Shown here piece by piece: positions 8,137-15,546 of a stretch of DNA of 19,815 nucleotides. The DNA comes from Methanomassiliicoccaceae archaeon (GTDB lineage: Archaea > Thermoplasmatota > Thermoplasmata > Methanomassiliicoccales > Methanomethylophilaceae): contig WQZJ01000008.1 of the NCBI GenBank assembly GCA_009780795.1, positions 1-19,815 of the forward strand, given 5' to 3'. The first letter of the stretch is position 1; every line of letters starts with the position of its first letter. The notes beneath the pieces were generated by a model. It searched no databases and was not told the origin of the DNA. It worked only from the letters and a program-made list of their open reading frames with translations. The position numbers were made by a program, and so were the translations under genes.

Positions 8137-8470
8137 CATCAGCCCACAGTTGCAGAATCAGATCACCCAGTACCAGCAGGTGCAGCAGCAGTTACAGACG
8201 GTCGCGACACAGAAGATACAGATGGAAGCGCAGAGAAGGGAGATGGAAAGGACGAAGGAAGACCTTTCCAAATCGACGGGGGACGTGTACAAGAACGTCG
8301 GCGCGCTTCTGATAAAGGTCGAGAGCAAGGATGTACTGATGAAGGACCTCGAGGAGGCCCTCGAGACACTGGAGATCAGGATCAAGGCGCTGGACCGCCA
8401 GGAGAAATCCCTGCGCGAGAAGTTCCAGAGCCTGCAGGAAACCATAAACAAATCAATGGGCTCCCAGTGA
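8129..8470 (+). CDS. pfdB: Prefoldin subunit beta
   Basis: This 113-residue protein forms the beta arms of hexameric prefoldin, which passes unfolded proteins to the thermosome. Two long helices (about 1-50 and 70-113) form the coiled coil, flanking the short beta hairpin region STGDVYKNVGALLIKVESKDVLMKDLE. Glutamine-rich heptads mark the N-terminal helix. The ATG at 8129 is preferred to the in-frame GTG at 8120 because GAGTGAT then sits 4 bases upstream. It overlaps pcc1 by 8 bases and is the last gene of the superoperon. Confidence 0.95.
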   Translation: MNNISPQLQNQITQYQQVQQQLQTVATQKIQMEAQRREMERTKEDLSKSTGDVYKNVGALLIKVESKDVLMKDLEEALETLEIRIKALDRQEKSLREKFQSLQETINKSMGSQ

Positions 8471-8484
8471 GCCTGTCCTTACCA

Positions 8485-8489
8485 TTTTT
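8485..8489 (+). terminator. T-run after pfdB
   Basis: TTTTT follows the pfdB stop by 14 bases and has no strong stem before it. Archaeal RNA polymerase commonly stops at such runs. It lies between two convergent genes, so it plausibly ends the exosome operon transcript. Confidence 0.4.
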
Positions 8490-8492
8490 GAT

Positions 8493-8879
8493 TCATCTGC
8501 TTCTTACGAATTTGACGTAGTCCGCCTTCCCGACCCCATATATTTCCTTCATCATCCTCTCGAATACGTCGGAGCCGCTGGAGATTATCATGACCTCCAG
8601 GCACTTCCTGTTCTGCAGATGCGAATGAAGCTGCGTTTTGATTATGCTCTCGTATCTGTGCTGCAGCATCCCTATCCACTGGTCATGGTGGGTGCTGTGC
8701 ACTATTATCAGGACGCCTTCCACGTCGCCGTCCATCCTCTCCATGTCCTTTATCTCAGCTTCGGCGATTTTCACGGACGCGCGGACGGCCTCGCTCCTCC
8801 CCGATAGTTCCAAATGCTCCCTTATCTTCTCCAGGGCCGCCACGCTCTCGTCCGGCAGAGATATGCTTATCACGGTCAT
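8493..8879 (-). CDS. nikR: NikR-type nickel-responsive ribbon-helix-helix regulator
   Basis: The 128-residue protein has an N-terminal ribbon-helix-helix DNA-binding domain (residues 1-45: TVISISLPDESVAALEKI, then GRSEAVRASV) and a C-terminal ACT-like metal domain. The four nickel ligands of NikR are all present with the right spacing: H74, H85, H87 and C93 (QLHSHLQNRKCLE). Family members tetramerise on nickel and bind dyad operators, usually repressing nickel uptake; methanogens need nickel for F430 and hydrogenases. The frame could start upstream at 9047, but the conserved domain begins at 8879, where GTGAT provides a weak ribosome site. It converges with pfdB and diverges from an ABC system. 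Its target here is inferred, not shown. Confidence 0.9.
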   Translation of the reverse strand: MTVISISLPDESVAALEKIREHLELSGRSEAVRASVKIAEAEIKDMERMDGDVEGVLIIVHSTHHDQWIGMLQHRYESIIKTQLHSHLQNRKCLEVMIISSGSDVFERMMKEIYGVGKADYVKFVRSR

Positions 8880-8996
8880 TGTATCACAGCGGACCGTACG
8901 CGGTCTCATGTTAATAATATATTCGGAAGATGTTAATAACTGCTGCCGTACCCGGCCGGCGAACAAACTATTAACTATGTTATCCATCACAAGCGC
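8880..8996. promoter_or_regulatory. Shared nikR/ABC promoter region with repeats
   Basis: This 117-base divergent gap holds three elements. GACCG-TACG-CGGTC (8892-8905) is a dyad at the predicted nikR transcript start. ATGTTAATAA occurs twice as a direct repeat (8908-8917 and 8930-8939), 22 bases apart, about two helical turns; ATGTTA recurs at 8977. AATATATTATTAA (minus strand of 8911-8923) fits a nikR TATA box. TATTAACTAT (8969-8978) fits a TATA box for the ABC gene, whose ATG at 8997 would be leaderless. Confidence 0.55.
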
Positions 8997-9722
8997 ATGG
9001 CGGATGCGCTCGTCGTTAAGGATCTCAGCAAGATGTACGGGGACCACCTCGCGGTGGACCGTATCGGTTTCTCCGTGAAAGAAGGGGAGATATTCGGGCT
9101 GATCGGTCCCAACGGTGCCGGGAAGACGACGACACTCAGGATCATCTCGACGCTTCTGACGATGACAAAGGGTGACGTCTGGGTATGCGGCAACAACATG
9201 CGCACCGACCCCGATAAGATACGGAGATGCATCAGCTACCTGCCGGAGGATGCCGGAGCGTACAAGGACCTTACCGGGCGTGCGTACCTCAAGTTCATGG
9301 CCAGGTTCTTCTCGGGCGGCGGGGGGGCCGAAAGGATGGTGGAGGACGGCATACGGATAGCCGACCTCGGCGACCGCATAGATTCGAAGGTGTCCACCTA
9401 CAGCAAGGGCATGACCCGCAGACTGCTGATAGCGAGGGCGATAATGCCAGGTCCCAAACTGGCGATACTCGACGAGATAACGTCCGGCCTGGACGTCGTG
9501 AACGCATTCGAGATCAGGGATATCGTTCGCAGCATAGCCAAGGACGGTGTGTCCGTATTACTGTCATCGCATAACATGTTCGAGGTGGATCAGCTATGCG
9601 ACCGCATCGGGATGATAGACGGCGGCAGGATGATACTCGAAGGTACGCCGTCCGAACTGAAGGAGAGATTCAACGTCAGCACAGTGGAGGAAGTATTCAT
9701 AAAAGCGGCGGTGAGAGGATGA
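8997..9722 (+). CDS. ABC transporter ATP-binding protein (NatA-like)
   Basis: The 241-residue protein is an intact ABC ATPase: Walker A GPNGAGKT (37-44), Q-loop region SYLPEDAGAY, signature YSKGM (135-139), Walker B LAILDE (155-160) and switch histidine H192. The residue after the catalytic glutamate is isoleucine (DEITSGLD) rather than the usual proline, a small oddity. The next gene, overlapping by ATGA, encodes the membrane partner. The pair resembles NatAB or ABC-2 export systems (sodium, drugs or lipids); the substrate cannot be read from sequence. There is no ribosome site, and a TATA-like box about 20-28 bases upstream suggests a leaderless transcript. Confidence 0.92.
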   Translation: MADALVVKDLSKMYGDHLAVDRIGFSVKEGEIFGLIGPNGAGKTTTLRIISTLLTMTKGDVWVCGNNMRTDPDKIRRCISYLPEDAGAYKDLTGRAYLKFMARFFSGGGGAERMVEDGIRIADLGDRIDSKVSTYSKGMTRRLLIARAIMPGPKLAILDEITSGLDVVNAFEIRDIVRSIAKDGVSVLLSSHNMFEVDQLCDRIGMIDGGRMILEGTPSELKERFNVSTVEEVFIKAAVRG

Positions 9723-11050
9723 ACCACCTTTGGAATCTCATCCGAAAGGAGCTCAAAGAGCTCATGACGCCGGCGTCGGTTGTGTCCATACTGGTCGTTG
9801 CGCTCATATTCGGGGCGATGGGCGGTCTTCTGGGCTCCGAGACGGAGAAGCTCTCGGTACCGCCGACGATAGGCGTGCTCAGCGGCGACGGAGGCACCTA
9901 CTTTGATGATGCCAAACTTTACATCGACGACTTCTACGGAGGGATGTCGGATGATTATGTGATATGGTTCGACAGCAGCTTCTACGGTGCCGCCGATCAT
10001 GCGATACTGAATGAGATGAACGTGAGTAACATCTCCGTGCTGCTCGTCTTCGATGCCGATTATTCGGCCAACATCGCTGCGATAGCCGGAGGCAGCGGGA
10101 CGGAAAAGGGGATAATATCAGTTTACTGGAGCGACGTGAACACCGGGGTTTTCGGTGCCATGTCCTCTATGCTCATCGGTGAGATGATATCTTATATCAA
10201 CACAAGAACGGCCGCGAGCATCATCGGCGGCAGCAACCCGGTGTTCCTGCAGTCGCCCGTCGACTCTCCGAAAGGAATGAACATCACATTCTTCAACGGG
10301 AAGGTGTACGAAGGATACACCCCGTCGGACATCTCCGGCGCGCTGCAGTCGCAGTCGTTCCTGATGCCCATCCTCATTATGATAATAATCACGATGATAG
10401 GCGGTATGATAATCTCGTCCATGGGGAACGAGAAGGAGAACAAGACATTGGAGACTCTGCTGACCCTTCCCGTGAAAAGGACGACGATAGTCAGCGGCAA
10501 GCTGATGGGTTCCGCGATAGCCGGGCTGGTGTTCGGTGCGGCATATCTGATCGGCATGTACTTTTACACAAACAGCGTTTGGAGCACGGGAACAGTATCA
10601 CTGAGCGACCTCGGGCTCACGCTCGCAGCGACCGATTGGCTGATCGTCGCGGCGATGATATTCCTGGCAATACTGTCCGCACTCGGGATATGTATGATAT
10701 TGGGCGCGTTCGTAAAGAATTACAAGGCGGCGCAGACGCTGACCCTGCCGATAAGCGTGCTCGCGATGATCCCGATGTTCGTGACCATGTTCGCCGATTA
10801 CAGCACTCTGCCCTCGGCGTTCCAGGCCGCCCTGTTCGCGATACCGTTCACACATCCGATGATGGTCATGAACAACCTCATGCTCGGCGATACGTTCATG
10901 GTCTGGGCCGGCCTCGGATATCTGGCACTGTTCTCCGCAGCGATGATATACATCACCGTCAGGATATATAATTCGGATATTCTGCTCACCGGTCTCGCCA
11001 AAAAGAAGGGGAAGAGAGGGTTATTCTCCTCGCTCTTCGGAGATGAGTAG
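9719..11050 (+). CDS. ABC-2 type transporter permease (NatB-like)
   Basis: This 443-residue membrane protein starts with a short cytoplasmic helix (NHLWNLIRKELKELM), one transmembrane segment (about 20-40), then a large extracytoplasmic domain (about 45-220). A cluster of five or six further segments follows (from LMPILIMIIITMIGGMII onward). The motif NEKENKTLETLLTLPVKRTTIVSGK between segments is diagnostic of ABC-2/NatB permeases. The start ATG overlaps the ATPase stop (ATGA) and has GAGAGG just upstream, so the two are coupled. It ends in TAG. No third subunit is adjacent. Confidence 0.92.
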   Translation: MNHLWNLIRKELKELMTPASVVSILVVALIFGAMGGLLGSETEKLSVPPTIGVLSGDGGTYFDDAKLYIDDFYGGMSDDYVIWFDSSFYGAADHAILNEMNVSNISVLLVFDADYSANIAAIAGGSGTEKGIISVYWSDVNTGVFGAMSSMLIGEMISYINTRTAASIIGGSNPVFLQSPVDSPKGMNITFFNGKVYEGYTPSDISGALQSQSFLMPILIMIIITMIGGMIISSMGNEKENKTLETLLTLPVKRTTIVSGKLMGSAIAGLVFGAAYLIGMYFYTNSVWSTGTVSLSDLGLTLAATDWLIVAAMIFLAILSALGICMILGAFVKNYKAAQTLTLPISVLAMIPMFVTMFADYSTLPSAFQAALFAIPFTHPMMVMNNLMLGDTFMVWAGLGYLALFSAAMIYITVRIYNSDILLTGLAKKKGKRGLFSSLFGDE

Positions 11051-11059
11051 GCGGAAACA

Positions 11060-11088
11060 ACAAAATATATGACGCCTATCACGTCATC
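11060..11088 (+). promoter_or_regulatory. Promoter of the DHH gene with an inverted repeat
   Basis: ACAAAATATAT (11060-11070) lies about 20-30 bases before the ATG at 11089, fitting a TATA box for a leaderless transcript. ATGACG-N7-CGTCAT (11069-11087) is a perfect 6-base dyad between the box and the start codon, where a bound repressor would block initiation. Confidence 0.5.
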
Positions 11089-12060
11089 ATGCTCAAGAGC
11101 ACGGGCGATTCGCTGAAGGGGAGGAACAAGGTCATACTGGTGCACGGGAACGCCGACACCGATGCGGCTGGCTCCGCCTACGCGATCGCTGAGTGTTTTC
11201 CGCCGGCGGTCATCTATGCGCCCGGCGGTGTCGACAGGGTGGCGAAGATGGTCATGGAGAAACTCGGAGCTACCATGCTCGACGAGTGTGACCTGTCCGC
11301 ATATGAATTGGTGGTGGTCGTGGACACCTCATCGCCGGAACAGTTCAAGCCCGGGTCCGTGACCGTTCCCGAGAACAGTATAATAATAGATCATCACACA
11401 CCCACGGATAAATGGACTGGTATGCGATTCATCTGCGACAACAGCAAGACCGCCTGCTGTGAACTTGTGTACGACATCATACGCGAGTCCGGGATCGGCA
11501 TCAGCAGGAACGTCGGCATGGCGCTCCTCTGCGGGATGCTGACCGACAGTGGTCATTTTTCCTTTGCGAACACACAGATGCTACGTGCGTTCGCCGAGGT
11601 CATGGACGCCACCGGGATCGGTATGGACGAGGCTATGGACTTTCCGCGCTCGGAGGTGGGGATGAGCGAGCGGATCGCCGTAATGAAGAGCATGGAACGT
11701 TCGAAGTTCGATCGCGTGGGCGACATGATCGTCGCCACATCGTACGGCGGCAGTTTCGAGGCGTCCGCCTGCAAGGCGCTGCTGGGTGCCGGTGCGGATG
11801 TTGTGTTCGTCGGTTCGCAGAGAGATGACACATTCAGACTGAGCGCGCGGGCGAACCAGGAGATGGTCAGACGAGGGATACACCTCGGCGAGATAATGAA
11901 GGACATCGGCCGCGAGACGGTGACGGATGGAGGCGGTCACGGAGGTGCCGCCGGGCTGTCGGGCATCGGTGATGCGGAGGCGATGCTACACATATGCATG
12001 CATCGGACGATGTCGGAGTTCCGCGATATAAAGAGACGGAGCGGCTCAGAGCTTCCCTAA
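11089..12060 (+). CDS. DHH-family phosphoesterase with DHHA1 domain
   Basis: The 323-residue protein carries the metal-binding motifs of the DHH superfamily: H19 and the DTD pair D23/D25 (HGNADTDAAGSA), D79 (VVVDTSS), the signature D101-H102-H103 and D153 (LTDSGHF). The C-terminal DHHA1 substrate domain has GGGHGGAAG near residue 277. Relatives include nanoRNases, pAp phosphatases and RecJ-like exonucleases. The compact size and absence of CBS, PAS or OB domains fit an Orn/NrnA-like or archaeal RecJ-like enzyme, but sequence alone does not choose. The gene ends 15 bases inside the tyrS 3' end on the other strand. Confidence 0.88.
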   Translation: MLKSTGDSLKGRNKVILVHGNADTDAAGSAYAIAECFPPAVIYAPGGVDRVAKMVMEKLGATMLDECDLSAYELVVVVDTSSPEQFKPGSVTVPENSIIIDHHTPTDKWTGMRFICDNSKTACCELVYDIIRESGIGISRNVGMALLCGMLTDSGHFSFANTQMLRAFAEVMDATGIGMDEAMDFPRSEVGMSERIAVMKSMERSKFDRVGDMIVATSYGGSFEASACKALLGAGADVVFVGSQRDDTFRLSARANQEMVRRGIHLGEIMKDIGRETVTDGGGHGGAAGLSGIGDAEAMLHICMHRTMSEFRDIKRRSGSELP

Positions 12061-13110
12061 TCCTTTGAGGACTTCCTTTACCGCGTTGAGATTCTCCGGA
12101 CGCTCCGCGAAGAATTTGTGCATCGGCTCGAGCGCTTTTATCATTCCTTCCGCGACACCTTTCTTCAGGTCCGCGGGATGCAGTTTTCCGTCGAAATATG
12201 ATAACGCCACATCCTCATATGAGGTGAACGATACATTACCTCCGAACTTCTCCGGACGTTCCACCTCAAGGATGCCGGTGCGAGGCATGATGACGTACTT
12301 GCACAGCATCAGCACAGGATTCTCGGATTCGCTCGCCCTTTCCGGCGGACAGAACGCCTTGCCCAACTTTCTCCTCACGGCGTCGGCATCATCGTGGATG
12401 TTCAGACTGCTGTCCGGGTCGCTCTTGGACATCTTGGACGCCTCCGGGTTCATGCGGTCTCCTCCCTTCAGACCGGGGATCAGCGGGGTGTGCAACGCGA
12501 TCGGTTTCTTCCATCCGAGCTTCTCGGCAGCGTCCCTGGCAAGCATGTGCGCCTTCCTTTGGTCCATGCCGGCGTACGCTATGTCCACGCCCAAACAGAA
12601 TATGTCAGCCGCCTGCAGTATCGGATAGAACATCTTGGAGGAGTCCACCTCCGCCTCGTCCTCGGAACGTCCCATTATGGTCATCGCCCTCTTCACCCTG
12701 GACAGCGATGTGGCCTTGGCTATCTTGATCACCCGTTCCCAGTACCCTATGCCGTCCAGCAGCTCACTGGCGTACGCATACCTTACCTTATCGCCGGGGA
12801 CGCCCAATGCCTCGAAGCAGTCCTGCATGTATCTGGCACATATCCTAATGTTGTCGATGTCACCGCCCAGCTTGTCGTTTATGTACGCGTGCCAGTCCGC
12901 CCAGTAGACGGTGACCGTGAAGCCCGCCTCGGCGAGATCACGTATCTTCGACGTGATCGGGGCCCATCCGAGATGCACGAGCCCTGACGGCTCGAACCCG
13001 ATATATGCGGTCAGGGGCTGTTCCTTCGACAGCAGCTCCCTCAGCTCGTCGGCCGTCACTAGCTCCTCTGTGTTCCTCATTATCAGGTTCATTCTCTGTT
13101 CGATGTCCAT
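12046..13110 (-). CDS. tyrS: Tyrosyl-tRNA synthetase
   Basis: The 354-residue enzyme is a class I synthetase of the archaeal TyrRS type that charges tRNA-Tyr. The HIGH motif appears as HLGW (46-49), within AYIGFEPSGLVHLGW, and KMSKS is intact (226-230, SKMSKSDPDSSLNIHD). The tyrosine pocket region YPILQAADIFCLGVDIAYAGMDQRK (from about 162) is typical of TyrRS rather than TrpRS. Length fits the archaeal form, which lacks the bacterial S4-like tail. A GATGAT ribosome site and a TATA-like TTTTATAAC (13138-13146 on the minus strand) precede it. It overlaps the DHH gene tail to tail by 15 bases. Confidence 0.95.
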   Translation of the reverse strand: MDIEQRMNLIMRNTEELVTADELRELLSKEQPLTAYIGFEPSGLVHLGWAPITSKIRDLAEAGFTVTVYWADWHAYINDKLGGDIDNIRICARYMQDCFEALGVPGDKVRYAYASELLDGIGYWERVIKIAKATSLSRVKRAMTIMGRSEDEAEVDSSKMFYPILQAADIFCLGVDIAYAGMDQRKAHMLARDAAEKLGWKKPIALHTPLIPGLKGGDRMNPEASKMSKSDPDSSLNIHDDADAVRRKLGKAFCPPERASESENPVLMLCKYVIMPRTGILEVERPEKFGGNVSFTSYEDVALSYFDGKLHPADLKKGVAEGMIKALEPMHKFFAERPENLNAVKEVLKGLGKL

Positions 13111-13219
13111 CGTATCATCTTTGGTTATTCCGCGACGTTATAAAACGGTATTGTTCCCTCCGGGCCGGGAGTTAGTATAATTGTAATTGTACCTTTTTAT
13201 CTGCTCCTCCGCGAAATAG
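13111..13219. promoter_or_regulatory. Divergent promoter region of tyrS and the TctA-type gene
   Basis: TTTTATAAC on the minus strand (13138-13146) fits the tyrS TATA box and CTTTTTAT (13193-13200) fits one for the plus-strand gene. Between them lies an 18-base imperfect palindrome (13175-13192, GTATAATTGTAATTGTAC, 14 of 18 positions symmetric), placed to act on both promoters. Confidence 0.45.
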
Positions 13220-14518
13220 GTGCATGTGACCTTTGAAATACTGATCTTCGTCATCCTCATGAGCGCCGCCGGGGCGTCGATCGGGATGTTCTCCGGACTC
13301 GTTCCGGGGATACACGTCAACACGCTTGCGTCGCTGATGCTCATCTCGTATCCGTTCCTGGACATGTTGTTGTCGATGTTCGCCGACCCATCCTACGTTC
13401 CGGTGCTGCTGTCGTCGTGCATAGTGTCGGCAGCGGTGGTGCACTCATTCGTAAGCTATGTGCCGTCTGTGTTCACAGGGATACCTGATCAGGATAACGT
13501 TATGAGCGTGCTCCCTGGCCATCGTCTCCTGCTCGAGGGAAGAGGCATGGCAGCGGTCAGGGCGTCCGCCGCCGGAAGTTTGATCGGAGGGTTGAGCGCC
13601 GTGGCGGCCGCCGTTCCGCTGCAGTATCTGATGCTTGCCGGCCTGGATGGATATCTGAGAAGTGTCACGTCGGTAGTGCTCATAATGGCCGTCATCGCGC
13701 TTGTCATGACCGAGAGCAGAAGGAAATGGGTCTGGGCGCTGGCGCTCATCGTGCTCTCCGGCGTTATGGGATGTGTATGCATGTTCATGCCCGTGCCGTT
13801 CAGCGGGATCGCGGCAGGAGGTGATCTTCTGCTTCCGCTGCTCACCGGGCTCTTCGGCGTCCCCGTTCTGCTGACATCACCGGCCGGTGCCGTGACGCCG
13901 GAACAGACGGATGACGGACTGTGCCCTGTCACACTGTCATCCGGACTGAAGGGCGTTCTGACCGGTAGCATCGTCGGATGGTTTCCCGGTATAACCGCCA
14001 CCGCTGGTGCCGCGTTCACCAGACTGTTCGTCAAAGAGGACAGTGCTGAACGTTTCATCGCGCTGGTGTCATCCATCGGAACTGCTGCTGCGGTGTTCGC
14101 GCTCATCACGTTATCCGTCAACGGAAAGGGGAGGACCGGCACCATGGTCGTCGTCAGGGACATAATAGGCGACGGTTTGAACGGCGTGGGGAACAGTATT
14201 TTCATGCTTATGCTGCTCAGCGTAGCAATCGCCTGCACGATCGGTTACTGCGCAGCGATCCGATCCGGAAAAACCTTCTCGAAATTCGTATCTTCTGTGA
14301 ACATAAGAAAAATGAATATGACGATACTCGCAACGATCATCGTGCTGGTGGCCCTGATGACAGGGTTATGGGGGGTGGCCGTGCTGGTGATATCATCGAT
14401 CATAGGGCTGATACCGATCAGCGCCGGCACAGGAAGGGTTCACCTGTCCGGCTGTCTGATCGTCCCCGTGATCATCACGCAGTTCGGCCTCGATACTGCT
14501 TTCCTTTCCTTGTTCTAG
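13220..14518 (+). CDS. TctA/DUF112-family membrane protein
   Basis: The 432-residue product is almost entirely hydrophobic, with roughly ten or more membrane segments. Its N-terminus has GASIGMFSGLVPGIHVNTLASL, and GWFPGITATAGAA recurs near residue 255. This glycine/proline repeat is the signature of the TctA permease family, named for tricarboxylate uptake. Archaeal members often stand alone without TctB or TctC, as here, and their substrate is unknown. GTG at 13220 is used because a TATA-like box lies about 20-27 bases upstream, suggesting a leaderless transcript; GTG at 13226 with AGGTG ahead of it is an alternative. The gene ends in TAG, 3 bases from the convergent gene. Confidence 0.8.
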   Translation: MHVTFEILIFVILMSAAGASIGMFSGLVPGIHVNTLASLMLISYPFLDMLLSMFADPSYVPVLLSSCIVSAAVVHSFVSYVPSVFTGIPDQDNVMSVLPGHRLLLEGRGMAAVRASAAGSLIGGLSAVAAAVPLQYLMLAGLDGYLRSVTSVVLIMAVIALVMTESRRKWVWALALIVLSGVMGCVCMFMPVPFSGIAAGGDLLLPLLTGLFGVPVLLTSPAGAVTPEQTDDGLCPVTLSSGLKGVLTGSIVGWFPGITATAGAAFTRLFVKEDSAERFIALVSSIGTAAAVFALITLSVNGKGRTGTMVVVRDIIGDGLNGVGNSIFMLMLLSVAIACTIGYCAAIRSGKTFSKFVSSVNIRKMNMTILATIIVLVALMTGLWGVAVLVISSIIGLIPISAGTGRVHLSGCLIVPVIITQFGLDTAFLSLF

Positions 14519-14521
14519 ACG

Positions 14522-15355
14522 TCAGAACCTGAAGCGGCGGCGCTCCCTCGGTGTCTCATAGTACCATCTGTCATAGTTGGTATAGATCACCTTCGTTCCG
14601 CAGGATTCGTTGTCACTGCTGCAGCAGTTCGCCGCATCATCGACCGCATCCTTCACTTCCATTATCACTTTCTTCACTTCGGCGACCTGTGTAATCGTTG
14701 CCTTCTTCACTTCGGTGATCGTCTCCCTCACTTCCGCGATCACTTTCCTGACCTCAGCTATCACTTCCGCGATCTCCGAGGTGTCCACGAGCGTCGGCTC
14801 CGTTTCCTCGAGCGGTTCCGTCTCCGGCTTGTTCACCGACTTCTTCTGTTCCGCGGCCGCCTTTATCTTGGCGAAGGGTTTGTTGCTTCCTACGACCTCT
14901 TTTATCTGCTTGTCCTGCTTGAGCCGGAATAACATCATGAACGAGTCGAACGCATCCACAGATCTGAGCGTGGCCTCGTCGAACGAGTCCCTCTGCCACG
15001 CGCCGTGCTTCCAGCTGACCGAGTGCGAGTGCTTCAATTCGCTCTTCGTCCCGTCGAACTCATATTTGCCTGTGACCTCGCCAATGTAGAGTAATTTCTC
15101 CTGCAGGTTCGGGACCGCTACCCAATCGCCCACCTTCATTTTGGTGGCAAATGCACGCGCCTGCACCGACATCGTCGTTATCGACCCGTCGGGTTCCGTC
15201 GGGTACGCGTGTGATATTTTCTTCATCAGTTCCTGCATGTCCGTCTTGCCCGTCAGGTCTATACCGACGTTGCCGATAAGGAATATTTTCTTCTGTTCTA
15301 TGAATTTATTCAGATATTGTCCCTGAAGTCCTGCCCTGCACAACCATACTGTCAT
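14522..15355 (-). CDS. EVE-like N-terminal reader domain protein with heptad coiled coil, no nuclease domain
   Basis: The first 145 or so residues (VWLCRAGLQGQYLNKFIEQK, MKVGDWVAVPNL, YIGEVTGKYEF, RDSFDEATLRSVDAF) resemble the EVE/PUA-like domain found at the N-terminus of predicted Mrr-type restriction endonucleases. There it is thought to sense modified or foreign DNA. Here no nuclease follows. Instead there is a lysine/glutamate linker (150-190), a heptad repeat (195-237, units such as EVIAEVR and KVIAEVR) predicted to form a coiled coil, a cysteine cluster (C244, C245, C252) and a basic aromatic tail ending RRRFRF. It has a strong AAGGGGG ribosome site. The role is unknown; an oligomeric reader or adaptor is plausible. 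The domain match is from memory. Confidence 0.68.
   Translation of the reverse strand: MTVWLCRAGLQGQYLNKFIEQKKIFLIGNVGIDLTGKTDMQELMKKISHAYPTEPDGSITTMSVQARAFATKMKVGDWVAVPNLQEKLLYIGEVTGKYEFDGTKSELKHSHSVSWKHGAWQRDSFDEATLRSVDAFDSFMMLFRLKQDKQIKEVVGSNKPFAKIKAAAEQKKSVNKPETEPLEETEPTLVDTSEIAEVIAEVRKVIAEVRETITEVKKATITQVAEVKKVIMEVKDAVDDAANCCSSDNESCGTKVIYTNYDRWYYETPRERRRFRF
14645..14773 (-). repeat. In-frame 21-base coding repeats (heptad array)
   Basis: About six degenerate units of 21 bases within the EVE-like gene share GAAGTGA-type cores and encode heptads ending EV(R/K). Period and in-frame length preservation suggest growth by unit duplication, so copy number may vary between strains. Confidence 0.6.
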
Positions 15356-15546
15356 TTGTTTGCCCCCTTGATTGTCTGTATCCGTATGCGCTCACGCCCA
15401 TATAAATTGATATTATTTAAACGACGTTAGCAAGTCGTTCCGCGACTCCTTTTGACCGAAAGCCTCGCATGCGCACGACCGTTTGCGGTGGCGCACATCA
15501 GCGACAATAATAAAAGCAAGAAACGAATACGCACCCAAGGACGCGC
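15356..15546. promoter_or_regulatory. Divergent gap with promoters and overlapping hairpins
   Basis: On the minus strand TTTATATGGG (around 15398-15408) fits the TATA box of the EVE-like gene. On the plus strand AATAATAAAAG (15506-15516) fits that of the antiporter gene. Between them, AACGAC-N8-GTCGTT (15420-15439) and AGTCG-TTCCG-CGACT (15433-15447) share bases, so only one could form at a time. No ORF or tRNA is present. Confidence 0.45.

Noticed and set aside
8880..9047. N-terminal extension of the NikR-type protein
   Set aside because: The frame is open, but these codons overlap the divergent promoter and the ABC gene, and NikR proteins begin at the beta strand encoded from 8879.
9596..9718. 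Upstream extension of the ABC permease
   Set aside because: The frame is open inside the ATPase gene, but the product is arginine-rich and unlike permeases. The ATGA overlap at 9719 with a ribosome site is the natural start.
14645..14773. Repeats considered as a CRISPR array or intergenic satellite
   Set aside because: The units are 21 bases, degenerate, in frame within a coding region and without spacers, so they are a coding heptad repeat.
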